Source: CAYVSF01 sp046482855 (lineage in GTDB: Bacteria > Bacteroidota > Bacteroidia > Bacteroidales > UBA12077). From it: a stretch of DNA of 8,822 bases. Below are positions 1 to 7,290 of this stretch, in pieces. Within the stretch, counting starts at the first letter, position 1, and every line of letters begins with the position of its first letter. The notes beneath the pieces were generated by a model that was not told the origin of the DNA, searched no databases, and was given only the letters and a program-made list of their open reading frames with translations. Location: NCBI GenBank assembly GCA_046482855.1, contig JAWOEH010000241.1, forward strand, positions 1 to 8,822, read 5' to 3'. Position numbers and translations under genes: made by a program.

Positions 1-294
1 GGTAACAGGCCCTTGTCCCAGGAAAACGGCAAAGAAAGCCGCATCTAATCCCCCTTGTTTCATGCGCGGAAAATCTACTCGCGAGCGGGTGGTTTCGTGG
101 TCATTCTGCTTGCCAATATCGAAGGATTCATCAAGAAAGTTCAAAGGTGTATCGGTATGAGTATCAATCGTAAAGATTCGTTCGTGCAACGCGTTTACAT
201 ATTCAGCGTCCTTTGTTTCTGATTCCTTCTGATTGCATCCGCCTGCAATAATCAGGGCAATGCCAACAACCAGGCTCCATATACTTCTTTTCAT
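1..294 (-). CDS. Membrane dipeptidase (peptidase family M19) lipoprotein, N-terminal part only
   Basis: Leftward gene starting at the ATG at 294-292 and running off the left edge of the window; 98 codons are visible without a stop. The protein begins MKRSIWSLVV, followed by a hydrophobic stretch and a lipobox-like AGGC with Cys20, so it should be exported and lipid-anchored facing the periplasm or outer membrane. Residues 43-50 read IDTHTDTP, the HxDxP zinc-binding motif found at the start of M19 enzymes (renal dipeptidase / membrane dipeptidase fold). The following part, with VDFPRMKQGGLDAAFFAVF around residues 73-91, is also characteristic of the family. Family members hydrolyse dipeptides, including some with D-residues, using a binuclear zinc site; the remaining ligands lie outside the window. 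It is 100 bp downstream of pcm on the same strand, with no convincing terminator between them, so co-transcription is possible but not shown. No good promoter is seen in the gap. Confidence 0.88.
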   Translation of the reverse strand, partial: MKRSIWSLVVGIALIIAGGCNQKESETKDAEYVNALHERIFTIDTHTDTPLNFLDESFDIGKQNDHETTRSRVDFPRMKQGGLDAAFFAVFLGQGPVT

Positions 295-394
295 AGTGCT
301 TCTGCTTATGGGTATCGTAATTTTAAGTATCCAACGGATGTTAGATAGTAATGCAGACAAAACGTTTAATGAAAAGCGAATACAAAATGCGCAA

Positions 395-1111
395 TTACCT
401 ATCCTGTACCATTGGCACAAAACGTACAGGAGCTACCGATTCCTGAAATAGGCGTCCCTCTTTTTTGCGAATCAATATCAACTCTTGCGTTAAATTTCCT
501 CCTACAGGAATGATCATCCTCCCTCCTTCGGCCAATTGATCTTTTAATTTCTCAGGAATGGCTTCAGGAGCGCAGGTAACAATAATCGCATCAAAAGGGC
601 TGTACTCAGGCCATCCCTGGTAACCATCGCCCGTTTTCACCTTCACATTATCATATCCCAGTTCATTTAATGTAACACGAGCCTCGTTAGCCAGAGGTGC
701 CAATATTTCAATGGAGTAAACCTCTTTGCATAAGAGCGAAAGAATAGCGGCCTGGTATCCGGAACCTGTGCCAATTTCCAGGACTTTCATCTCCGGGGTT
801 AATGCCAATGCCTCGGTCATAAGTGCAACAATGTAGGGCTGAGAAATAGTTTGTCCGTGCCCAATGGGTAAAGGACGATCGTCGTAGGCCATTCGTTTAT
901 AAGCAGAGGGAACAAACCGATGGCGAGGCACTTTTAACATGGCCTTTAAAACCTGTTGATTTTTTATGCCACGAGCCGATATCTGGTTGCGTACCATGCG
1001 TTGCCTCACCCGCAGAAAGGTATCCTTTTGGCCTTCTTTTTGAGCCAGGACTGTGCTCGTATGGAGGAGCAAGACGAAACCGAGGGTAATTAGCGAGCGA
1101 AAATTTATCAT
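395..1111 (-). CDS. pcm: Protein-L-isoaspartate O-methyltransferase with N-terminal export signal
   Basis: SAM-dependent enzyme that methylates the side-chain carboxyl of L-isoaspartyl residues, starting repair of aged proteins. From the ATG at 1111 the protein is 238 aa, against about 208 for the cytosolic E. coli enzyme. Residues 1-23 (MINFRSLITLGF... ending TSTVLA before Gln) look like a cleavable signal peptide; mature length would be about 215. The family core follows: GHGQTISQPYIVALM (substrate and active-site region), VLEIGTGSGYQAAIL (SAM-binding motif I), VYSIEI (motif II), GDGYQGWPEYSPFDAIIVT, and GGRMIIPVGG near the C-terminus. The frame is open upstream to an ATG at 1165, but that start puts 18 polar, basic residues before the hydrophobic segment and lies upstream of the best promoter candidate, so I prefer 1111. 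No clear Shine-Dalgarno sequence is present. It is divergent from lon. An exported SAM-dependent enzyme is odd, because SAM is cytosolic. Confidence 0.9.
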   Translation of the reverse strand: MINFRSLITLGFVLLLHTSTVLAQKEGQKDTFLRVRQRMVRNQISARGIKNQQVLKAMLKVPRHRFVPSAYKRMAYDDRPLPIGHGQTISQPYIVALMTEALALTPEMKVLEIGTGSGYQAAILSLLCKEVYSIEILAPLANEARVTLNELGYDNVKVKTGDGYQGWPEYSPFDAIIVTCAPEAIPEKLKDQLAEGGRMIIPVGGNLTQELILIRKKEGRLFQESVAPVRFVPMVQDR

Positions 1112-1130
1112 ATTCGAGAGGTTATTTTTA

Positions 1131-1161
1131 CGAAAATACAAATTTCTCCCGTTAATCAACA
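1131..1161 (-). promoter_or_regulatory. Candidate Bacteroidota-type promoter for pcm
   Basis: Read on the minus strand, TATTTTCG (1138-1131) matches the -7 consensus TAnnTTTG with one mismatch. TGTTG (1161-1157) sits 18 nt further upstream in the place of the -33 TTTG element, slightly closer than the usual 19-21 nt. A start site about 5 nt past the -7 box would leave a leader of roughly 14 nt before the ATG at 1111 and would exclude the longer pcm start at 1165. This is a consensus match by eye only. Confidence 0.33.
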
Positions 1162-1262
1162 TCATCCCGTTATCTTTTGGTCTTTGATTTGCTGATTCAC
1201 ATGAAGCATTTCCTTTCGAGAGTTAAAACAACCTCTTCTTTTTTATTGTTACAACTTAAAAT

Positions 1263-1267
1263 AGGTG
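1263..1267 (+). promoter_or_regulatory. Ribosome binding site of lon
   Basis: AGGTG lies 4 nt before the lon ATG at 1272. It is a short Shine-Dalgarno-like match in a region where most other genes have none, and it supports this start over later in-frame methionines. No clear promoter for lon was found in the 160 bp spacer. TTTG occurs twice at 1183-1191, but the best downstream -7 candidate (1210-1217) has two mismatches. Confidence 0.45.
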
Positions 1268-1271
1268 AATT

Positions 1272-3695
1272 ATGCAAGAGAAAGAAAAGAATACAGAACA
1301 AAACCAGACGACTAAAGAAAATAGCAAGGAGCCAAAACACCTTTCCGATGTAGTATTATTGTCAGAGGTATATCCTGACAATATTGCAGTTTTGCCATTG
1401 CAAAATCGGCCATTATTTCCTGGCATCACGTTGCCCTTAATTTTTCAGGGCCGAACCATGGTGAAACTGGTGGAGGATGCACTCGATAATAAGCAATCGT
1501 TCATTGGTGTAAGCTATATAGAACAAGAGGATACAAATGATTTTTACGCTTCGAAGCTTCACGAAACCGGCGTGCTTTTAAAAATCATTAAAATCATTCA
1601 GAAAGAAGATGAGCAGGTACATTTTTTTGCCCAATCGCTCATACGGTTTAAAAAAGTCCGTCAATGTAAGGCTCATAGTCCCTTGCAATGGCAGGTGAAG
1701 TATTATAAAGATCCCAAAGATCCCGAAAGTGATGAACTGAAAGCTTATTCGCTTTCAATTATCTCATCGGTGAAAGAGCTCATGCAGAGTAATCAGATGA
1801 TGAAAGAGCAGATGCGCCTCAGCTTATCCCAAATGCGCTACGAAAATCCCGGTCTTATGATGGATGTGATTGCCACAATGCTATCCTCGGAGCCCGACAA
1901 ATTGCAGGAGTTGTTAGCCACTTACGAACTTCATAAAAGAGCCGAAAAGCTGCTGGTTTTGTTACGCGAAGAATTAGAAGTTTCGCAATTGCAGAAGAAA
2001 ATCCAAAAACAAATAGAGGAAAAAGTAAACAAACAACAAAAGCAGTATTTTCTGCGGGAACAGTTAAAAGCCATTAAGCAAGAGCTTGGGCTGGAAAAAG
2101 ACGACAAAACCTCGGAACTGGAAAAAATTAAGGAGAAGTTAAAAGAAGCCAAATTAACACCGGAAGTAAGCACCGTAGTTAAGGAAGAGATGGAGAAGTT
2201 GCAGGTATTAGAGCCTAGTTCGCCCGATTACCAAGTCACACGCACCTATCTGCATACCTTGCTCGATCTTCCCTGGGGAATTTTTTCTTCCCAGTCCAAA
2301 GATGTAAAAACGGCCCGAACCATTCTTGATGATCAACATTATGGTTTACAGGATGTAAAAGATCGTATCTTGGAGTTTATCAGTACTATTATTAAAAGAG
2401 GTAAAGTCTCAGGTTCCATTATATGTTTAGTGGGACCTCCCGGAGTTGGCAAAACCTCCATTGGCAAATCCATTGCCGATGCATTGGGTAGGGAGTTCTA
2501 CCGCTTTTCCGTTGGGGGCATGCGCGATGAAGCAGAAATTAAAGGACATCGACGTACCTACATTGGTGCCATGCCAGGAAAGATGATTCAAAGCCTGAAA
2601 CGAACCGGTACTTCCAATCCAGTAATTATGCTCGACGAAATTGATAAAATTGGAAGTAGTTTTCAGGGAGATCCTGCCAGCGCTTTACTCGAAGTCTTAG
2701 ATCCGGAGCAAAACAGTCAGTTTTTGGATCACTACCTGGATGTACGCTACGATTTTTCCAATATTCTTTTCATTACCACTGCTAATCAGCTGGATACCAT
2801 TCCTCGTCCTTTACTCAACCGAATGGAGATTATCAAGCTTTCTGGCTACATATTGGAAGAGAAGATGGAAATTGCCAAGCGATACCTTATTCCTAAGCAG
2901 CGCAAAGAGCATGGGTTAAAAGCTGCTGAGATCACCATTACTGAAACAGCATTACGCAAAATGATTGATGGGTATGCACGTGAAGCCGGAGTACGTAGTT
3001 TGGAGAATGCCATAAAAAAGGTTATGCGTAAAGCTACCTTGAAACTGGCTGAGGAAAATCTGGAAAAAGTTAATGTATCGCAAAAAAATCTTGAGGTTTT
3101 TCTGGGGCAGCCTTACTTCTCCAATGAACAACCCAATAAACAAGCCATTCCCGGAGTAACTGTCGGGTTGGCCTGGACAGCTCTGGGAGGTGCTACTCTG
3201 GATATCGAAGCCTCTGCCATTCCTTCGAAGTCAGGTTCATTCAAGCAAACCGGACAATTGGGTAATGTTATGCAAGAGTCTACCCAGATTGCATACTCCT
3301 ATGTGCGCTCGTTAGTAGCCAGAGCAAAAAAGGACGCCGATTTTTTTGATAAACATTTTATTCATCTGCATGTGCCGGCTGGAGCTACACCTAAAGATGG
3401 TCCATCGGCTGGTATTACCATGGCCCTTGCTTTGCATTCGCTGGCTCTGAACAAACCCATTAAAAAGCAGTTGGCCATGACGGGTGAATTAACCCTTACC
3501 GGACGTGTGTTGCCTATTGGCGGACTGCGCGAAAAAACCATCGCTGCCCGGCGGATAGGCTTTAAAGAACTGATCTTTCCGCATGAGAATGAAAAGGATT
3601 ATAAGCAATTACCCGATTACATAAAGGATGGACTTGAAGTTCACTTTGTCAGTCACTTTTCCCAGGTATTAAAAATAGCCTATTCCGGCAGTTAA
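1272..3695 (+). CDS. lon: ATP-dependent Lon protease (endopeptidase La)
   Basis: Cytosolic hexameric AAA+ serine protease that unfolds and degrades damaged and some regulatory proteins. At 807 aa it is close to the family norm (E. coli 784); the excess is a charged, Lys/Glu-rich N-terminal tail of about 36 residues. Domains in order: substrate-binding N-domain (from about 37, IAVLPLQNRPLFPG, to about 235); a coiled-coil linker (about 236-310); the AAA+ module with Walker A GPPGVGKT (388-395), Walker B VIMLDEID (451-458, Asp455/Glu456), sensor ITTAN (501-505) and arginine finger Arg517; then the alpha-subdomain; and the protease domain from about 620. The catalytic dyad is Ser712 in PKDGPSAG and Lys755 in GGLREK, spaced 43 residues apart as in E. 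coli Lon. All key residues are present, so it should be active. It is divergent from pcm and ends 43 nt before a strong hairpin, so it is probably a monocistronic unit. Confidence 0.98.
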   Translation: MQEKEKNTEQNQTTKENSKEPKHLSDVVLLSEVYPDNIAVLPLQNRPLFPGITLPLIFQGRTMVKLVEDALDNKQSFIGVSYIEQEDTNDFYASKLHETGVLLKIIKIIQKEDEQVHFFAQSLIRFKKVRQCKAHSPLQWQVKYYKDPKDPESDELKAYSLSIISSVKELMQSNQMMKEQMRLSLSQMRYENPGLMMDVIATMLSSEPDKLQELLATYELHKRAEKLLVLLREELEVSQLQKKIQKQIEEKVNKQQKQYFLREQLKAIKQELGLEKDDKTSELEKIKEKLKEAKLTPEVSTVVKEEMEKLQVLEPSSPDYQVTRTYLHTLLDLPWGIFSSQSKDVKTARTILDDQHYGLQDVKDRILEFISTIIKRGKVSGSIICLVGPPGVGKTSIGKSIADALGREFYRFSVGGMRDEAEIKGHRRTYIGAMPGKMIQSLKRTGTSNPVIMLDEIDKIGSSFQGDPASALLEVLDPEQNSQFLDHYLDVRYDFSNILFITTANQLDTIPRPLLNRMEIIKLSGYILEEKMEIAKRYLIPKQRKEHGLKAAEITITETALRKMIDGYAREAGVRSLENAIKKVMRKATLKLAEENLEKVNVSQKNLEVFLGQPYFSNEQPNKQAIPGVTVGLAWTALGGATLDIEASAIPSKSGSFKQTGQLGNVMQESTQIAYSYVRSLVARAKKDADFFDKHFIHLHVPAGATPKDGPSAGITMALALHSLALNKPIKKQLAMTGELTLTGRVLPIGGLREKTIAARRIGFKELIFPHENEKDYKQLPDYIKDGLEVHFVSHFSQVLKIAYSGS

Positions 3696-3738
3696 GGAAT
3701 TGCCTGCAAACCGAACTTGGATGAGCAAATAATTGTCA

Positions 3739-3791
3739 TGTAACATAAAACACCATCACTGTATAAACAGCTGATGGTGTTTTATGTTACA
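3739..3791. terminator. Long perfect hairpin after lon, probable (bidirectional) terminator
   Basis: Left arm 3739-3758 pairs without mismatch with right arm 3772-3791 (20 bp). A further 4 bp (3759-3762 with 3767-3770) can form after a single bulged C at 3771, leaving a 4-nt loop. The G+C part of the stem (CACCATCA / TGATGGTG) is nearest the loop. It is flanked by AAAA on the left and TTTT on the right, so in either direction the transcript has a GC-rich stem followed by a U-run (inside the extended stem). It starts 43 nt after the lon stop. The length and perfection of the stem exceed what termination needs. Confidence 0.75.
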
Positions 3792-3827
3792 GAATATGTT
3801 TTAGAGGCGAAAAATTAGTCTTTCTCT

Positions 3828-3859
3828 ATTGGTTAATCAAAAAGGTTTTACTAGACTTG
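3828..3859 (+). promoter_or_regulatory. Candidate promoter of rocD
   Basis: TAGACTTG at 3852-3859 matches the Bacteroidota -7 consensus TAnnTTTG with one mismatch, and ATTG at 3828-3831 stands 20 nt upstream as the -33 element. The position fits: downstream of the lon hairpin and about 56 nt before the rocD ATG, predicting a leader of roughly 50 nt. Within that leader AATAA-A-TTATT (3881-3891) is a short AT-only inverted repeat that could be an operator, but such matches are common in AT-rich DNA. Confidence 0.45.
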
Positions 3860-3915
3860 TGGGCAATTAAAAATGTGTTGAATAAATTATTATTAATCCA
3901 CTAAAGTTCAGGTAT

Positions 3916-5142
3916 ATGACAAAGATGACAAGTCAAGATTACATGGATCGTGAAGATCGTTTCGGTGCGCATAACTACCACCCGCTACCCGTTGTTCTGG
4001 ATCGAGGAGAAGGAGTACACGTTTGGGATGTTGAAGGAAAGAAGTATTATGATTTCTTATCGGCCTACTCTGCGGTAAACCAAGGCCATTCTCATCCTAA
4101 AATCATAAATGCTCTATCGGAGCAAGCAAAAAAATTAACCCTTACTTCACGTGCCTTTTTTAATAGCGTGTTAGGTGAATACGAAGAATATATTACCAAG
4201 TATTTTGGTTACGACAAAGTTTTACCGATGAACACAGGAGCAGAGGGCGACGAAACAGCGCTGAAACTTTGCCGTAAGTGGGGATACAAGGTAAAAGGAA
4301 TTCCTGAAAATCAGGCAAAAATTATCGTTTGTGACGAGAACTTCCACGGACGCACCATCTCTATTGTGTCCATGTCCTCAGATCCCGACGCACGTGCCGA
4401 TTACGGCCCCTTTACTCCCGGATTTGTAAGCATCCCTTACAACGATTTGGATGCGCTGGAGCGTGAATTGAAAGACTCAAATGTGGCCGGATTCTTAGTG
4501 GAACCTATTCAGGGTGAAGCCGGAGTGAATGTTCCTTCAGAAGGATACCTGAAAAAGGCTGCCGAATTGTGTAAAAAACATAATGTGTTGTTTATTGCCG
4601 ACGAGGTGCAGACGGGTATTGCACGTACAGGTAAGTTACTTGCTGTTGATCATGAAGGCGTACGCCCGGATATTCTTATTTTAGGTAAGGCCCTCTCGGG
4701 TGGTGTTTATCCTGTATCAGCAGTATTGGCTGATGACGAAGTGATGCTGACCATCAAACCTGGTGAACATGGTTCTACTTTCGGTGGCAACCCTGTAGCT
4801 GCAAAAGTTGCCATTGCTGCCCTGGATGTTGTAAAAGAAGAGAAATTGGCTGAGAATGCTGAAAAAATGGGGAAGATCTTCCGTGCGGAATTTGAGAAGA
4901 TCCAGGAAACTTCTGATATGATTGAATTAGTGCGTGGTAAAGGGTTGTTAAATGCCGTTGTTATCCGCAATAAGCCCGGAAAAACTGCATGGGACGTTTG
5001 TGTTGCCATGAAAGAGAACGGTGTCTTGGCTAAACCTACACATGGAAACATCATTCGTTTTGCACCTCCCTTGATAATTAACGAAGAGCAACTTCGTGAA
5101 GCTATGGAGATTATTAAAAATACGTTTAAAGAATTTGAATAA
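3916..5142 (+). CDS. rocD: Ornithine aminotransferase (ornithine--oxo-acid transaminase)
   Basis: PLP-dependent, class-III (fold type I) aminotransferase moving the delta-amino group of L-ornithine to 2-oxoglutarate, giving glutamate-5-semialdehyde (in equilibrium with pyrroline-5-carboxylate) and glutamate. It is cytosolic and joins arginine/ornithine use to proline and glutamate. The 408 aa length is standard. Visible residues: Tyr51 in SAYSAVNQGH (ornithine contact), the PLP phosphate loop NTGAE (106-110), FHGR with Arg146, Glu201 in EPIQGEAGV, Asp229 in ADEVQTG (pairs with the pyridine nitrogen), Schiff-base Lys258 in LILGKALSGG, GSTFGGNP (286-293), and Arg381 in RFAPPL. The Tyr51/Arg146/Glu201 set is what marks ornithine aminotransferase rather than acetylornithine or GABA enzymes. 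One oddity is Asp112 in GAEGDETA, where I recall a small or hydrophobic residue in homologues. It has its own candidate promoter and a strong terminator 20 nt after the stop, so it appears monocistronic. An alternative start is Met4. Confidence 0.95.
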   Translation: MTKMTSQDYMDREDRFGAHNYHPLPVVLDRGEGVHVWDVEGKKYYDFLSAYSAVNQGHSHPKIINALSEQAKKLTLTSRAFFNSVLGEYEEYITKYFGYDKVLPMNTGAEGDETALKLCRKWGYKVKGIPENQAKIIVCDENFHGRTISIVSMSSDPDARADYGPFTPGFVSIPYNDLDALERELKDSNVAGFLVEPIQGEAGVNVPSEGYLKKAAELCKKHNVLFIADEVQTGIARTGKLLAVDHEGVRPDILILGKALSGGVYPVSAVLADDEVMLTIKPGEHGSTFGGNPVAAKVAIAALDVVKEEKLAENAEKMGKIFRAEFEKIQETSDMIELVRGKGLLNAVVIRNKPGKTAWDVCVAMKENGVLAKPTHGNIIRFAPPLIINEEQLREAMEIIKNTFKEFE

Positions 5143-5161
5143 GCCTTTTAAACGACAATAC

Positions 5162-5195
5162 AAAAAAGCTGTCTGAGTTATTAGACAGCTTTTTT
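5162..5195 (+). terminator. Intrinsic terminator of rocD
   Basis: AAAAAAGCTGTCT (5162-5174) pairs perfectly with AGACAGCTTTTTT (5183-5195) around the 8-nt loop 5175-5182. The GC-containing 8 bp stem followed by six T is a textbook rho-independent terminator, and the A-run on the left makes it symmetrical. It begins 20 nt after the rocD stop and ends only 36 nt before the pepO start. Confidence 0.9.
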
Positions 5196-5231
5196 ATTAT
5201 ACTAATATACCTATCGTTAAATTTTATCAGA

Positions 5232-7268
5232 ATGAACAAAAACAGTTTAAAACGTGCACTTATGATCATGACCGTTGCTGGTGCTGTGGCCTCCTGTGGA
5301 GAGCAAACAAGCCAAGAAAAAGCAACTCTCGACGTCTCACAAATTGATACGACAGTAAATCCGACAGAGGATTTTTATCAATTCGCCAACAAAGGGTGGA
5401 TGGAAGAAAACCCCCTTCCCGGGAATGAAAGTAGATTTGGCTCTTTCGATTTATTGAGAAAGGAAACCAACAAGAAAGTAAATGAGTTGGTTACGGAACT
5501 TGCCAAAGGAACATACGAGCATGGTACCTATGAGCAGAAAATCAGCGATTTCTATACGCAGGGTATGGATACGGTGAAGATCAACAAAATGGGAATTGAG
5601 CCTTTAAAAGGGGAATTTGCCATGATTGATGCCATTGAAGATATTGAGGGAGTAAACAAGCAAATATCACATTTCCATCTCAATGGAATTGGAACCTTGT
5701 TTGGATTCTATGGCTCAGCTGATGCTAAAAATAGTGAAATGAACATCGCCCAGATTGGCCAGGGTGGTTTAGGGATGAATCGCGATTACTATGTTGAGGA
5801 TAATGAGCGCAGCCAAGTGTTGCGTGATGAGTATGTGAAACATATGACTGCTATGTTCGAACTATCGGGCGTTGCAGCCGACGAAGCCAAAATGAAGGCT
5901 GAGCGTATCATGGAACTGGAAACCCGTTTGGCAAAGGCCTCCATGACACTGCTGGAACGTCGTGATCCGCATAAAACCTACAACAAGACCGATCTTGCCG
6001 GAGTAAAAGAGATGACGCCAAACTTCAACTGGAATGGCTATTTTGATGTTATGGGGTTAGGCGATCCCGGGGACATTAACGTAGGACAACCCAAGTTCTT
6101 TGCAGAAGTAAATACCATGTTGAACGAGGTGCCTGTTGATACCTGGAAAGATTATTTCCGCTGGAACTTATTGAACAGTACTGCCAACTACCTGAGCGAC
6201 GGATTTGTCGAGCAGCACTTCCACTTTTACGGTAAGATCATGACCGGTAGTGAGGAGATGAAACCTCGATGGCGCCGGGTATTGGCAACAACTAACGGAG
6301 CCCTTGGCGAAGTAATTGGTAAGAAATTTGTCGAGAAGCACTTCCCACCAGAAGCCAAAGAACGCATGGTAAGTTTAGTGGAGAATCTTCGCGAGGCTTT
6401 GGGACAGCGCATTAATAACCTGGAGTGGATGAGCGGCGAGACTAAAGAGCGCGCTCAGGAGAAGCTGGCTACCATGAATGTAAAAATCGGGTATCCCGAT
6501 AAGTGGGAAGATTTTTCCAATTTAGAGGTACAAGACGATGCGTATGTGCTGAATGTGTTGCGTAGCCGCAAATTTTCCCGTCAAAAGAACCTGGAGGAGA
6601 TTGGTAAGCCTGTAAATAAAGATGAGTGGTTCTTCCCTCCTCAAACAGTAAATGCCTACTATGCGCCTTCGTTGAACGAGATTTGTTTCCCTGCTGGTAT
6701 CCTGCAGCCTCCTTTCTTCTATATTGATGGCGATGATGCGATTAATTACGGAGCTATTGGTGCGGTTATTGGCCACGAGATGACACACGGCTTTGATGAC
6801 AAAGGTCGCTTGTACGATAAAGAAGGGAATCTGAACGAATGGTGGACAGCTGAAGATGCAGAAAAATTTAATACTCGTGCAGAAGTGTTGGTTGACCAGT
6901 TTAACCAGATTACCATTATCGATGAGTTGAAAGCTGACGGCAAACTGTCGCTCGGTGAGAACATTGCTGACCTGGGTGGATTGAGCATTGCTTATACCGC
7001 TTTCCAGAACGCTTCAGAAAACAAAGAGCAACCCACAGTTGAAGGTTACACGCCTGAACAGCGTTTCTTCCTTTCGTGGGCACGTGTTTGGGCACAAAAT
7101 ATCCGCGATAAAGAGATGATTCGCCTCACAAAAGAGGATGTACACTCCTTGGGTGTTAATCGTGTGAACGGCCCGTTGAAAAATATGCAGGCTTTCTATA
7201 ATGCCTTTGGTGTAGAGCCGGGTGACCAAATGTACCTGCCCGCCGAGTCGCGTGCACTTATATGGTAA
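5232..7268 (+). CDS. pepO: M13 family zinc metallopeptidase lipoprotein (PepO/neprilysin-like)
   Basis: Envelope-anchored zinc endopeptidase expected to cut oligopeptides outside the cytoplasm. It has 678 aa, the usual length for bacterial M13 enzymes. Residues 1-22 are a lipoprotein signal peptide with lipobox VASC (Cys22), followed by a polar linker. The N-terminal M13 domain begins near 37 (VNPTEDFYQFANKGWM). The catalytic domain has NAYY (474-477, substrate backbone binding), the zinc motif HEMTH (His515, Glu516, His519), third ligand Glu576 with Asp580 in GENIADLGG, and the C-terminal VHSLG...RVNGPL region with His638 and Arg644 as the transition-state and substrate contacts. The protein ends ...SRALIW, matching the conserved family terminus. 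All catalytic residues are present. The start at 5232 is set by the signal peptide; no Shine-Dalgarno sequence is visible. Only 36 bp separate it from the rocD terminator, so its promoter must overlap that terminator or it depends on read-through. Confidence 0.96.
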   Translation: MNKNSLKRALMIMTVAGAVASCGEQTSQEKATLDVSQIDTTVNPTEDFYQFANKGWMEENPLPGNESRFGSFDLLRKETNKKVNELVTELAKGTYEHGTYEQKISDFYTQGMDTVKINKMGIEPLKGEFAMIDAIEDIEGVNKQISHFHLNGIGTLFGFYGSADAKNSEMNIAQIGQGGLGMNRDYYVEDNERSQVLRDEYVKHMTAMFELSGVAADEAKMKAERIMELETRLAKASMTLLERRDPHKTYNKTDLAGVKEMTPNFNWNGYFDVMGLGDPGDINVGQPKFFAEVNTMLNEVPVDTWKDYFRWNLLNSTANYLSDGFVEQHFHFYGKIMTGSEEMKPRWRRVLATTNGALGEVIGKKFVEKHFPPEAKERMVSLVENLREALGQRINNLEWMSGETKERAQEKLATMNVKIGYPDKWEDFSNLEVQDDAYVLNVLRSRKFSRQKNLEEIGKPVNKDEWFFPPQTVNAYYAPSLNEICFPAGILQPPFFYIDGDDAINYGAIGAVIGHEMTHGFDDKGRLYDKEGNLNEWWTAEDAEKFNTRAEVLVDQFNQITIIDELKADGKLSLGENIADLGGLSIAYTAFQNASENKEQPTVEGYTPEQRFFLSWARVWAQNIRDKEMIRLTKEDVHSLGVNRVNGPLKNMQAFYNAFGVEPGDQMYLPAESRALIW

Positions 7269-7290
7269 TACCTATTGCTGACAAAACAAA

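Noticed and set aside
233..451. Rightward 72-codon open frame with a hydrophobic stretch
   Set aside because: It lies antisense across the start of the M19 gene and the 3' end of pcm, both supported by family motifs; its hydrophobic stretch is the reverse reading of the lipoprotein signal region.
1113..1222. Direct repeat TTCGAGAG at 1113-1120 and 1215-1222 in the pcm-lon divergent spacer
   Set aside because: Two 8-nt copies about 100 bp apart, each followed by TTA with a one-base difference in spacing, could be operator sites, but an 8-nt match is too short to claim without conservation data.
4707..5163. Leftward open frames opposite rocD
   Set aside because: They are antisense shadows of rocD codons without SD, promoter or family resemblance.
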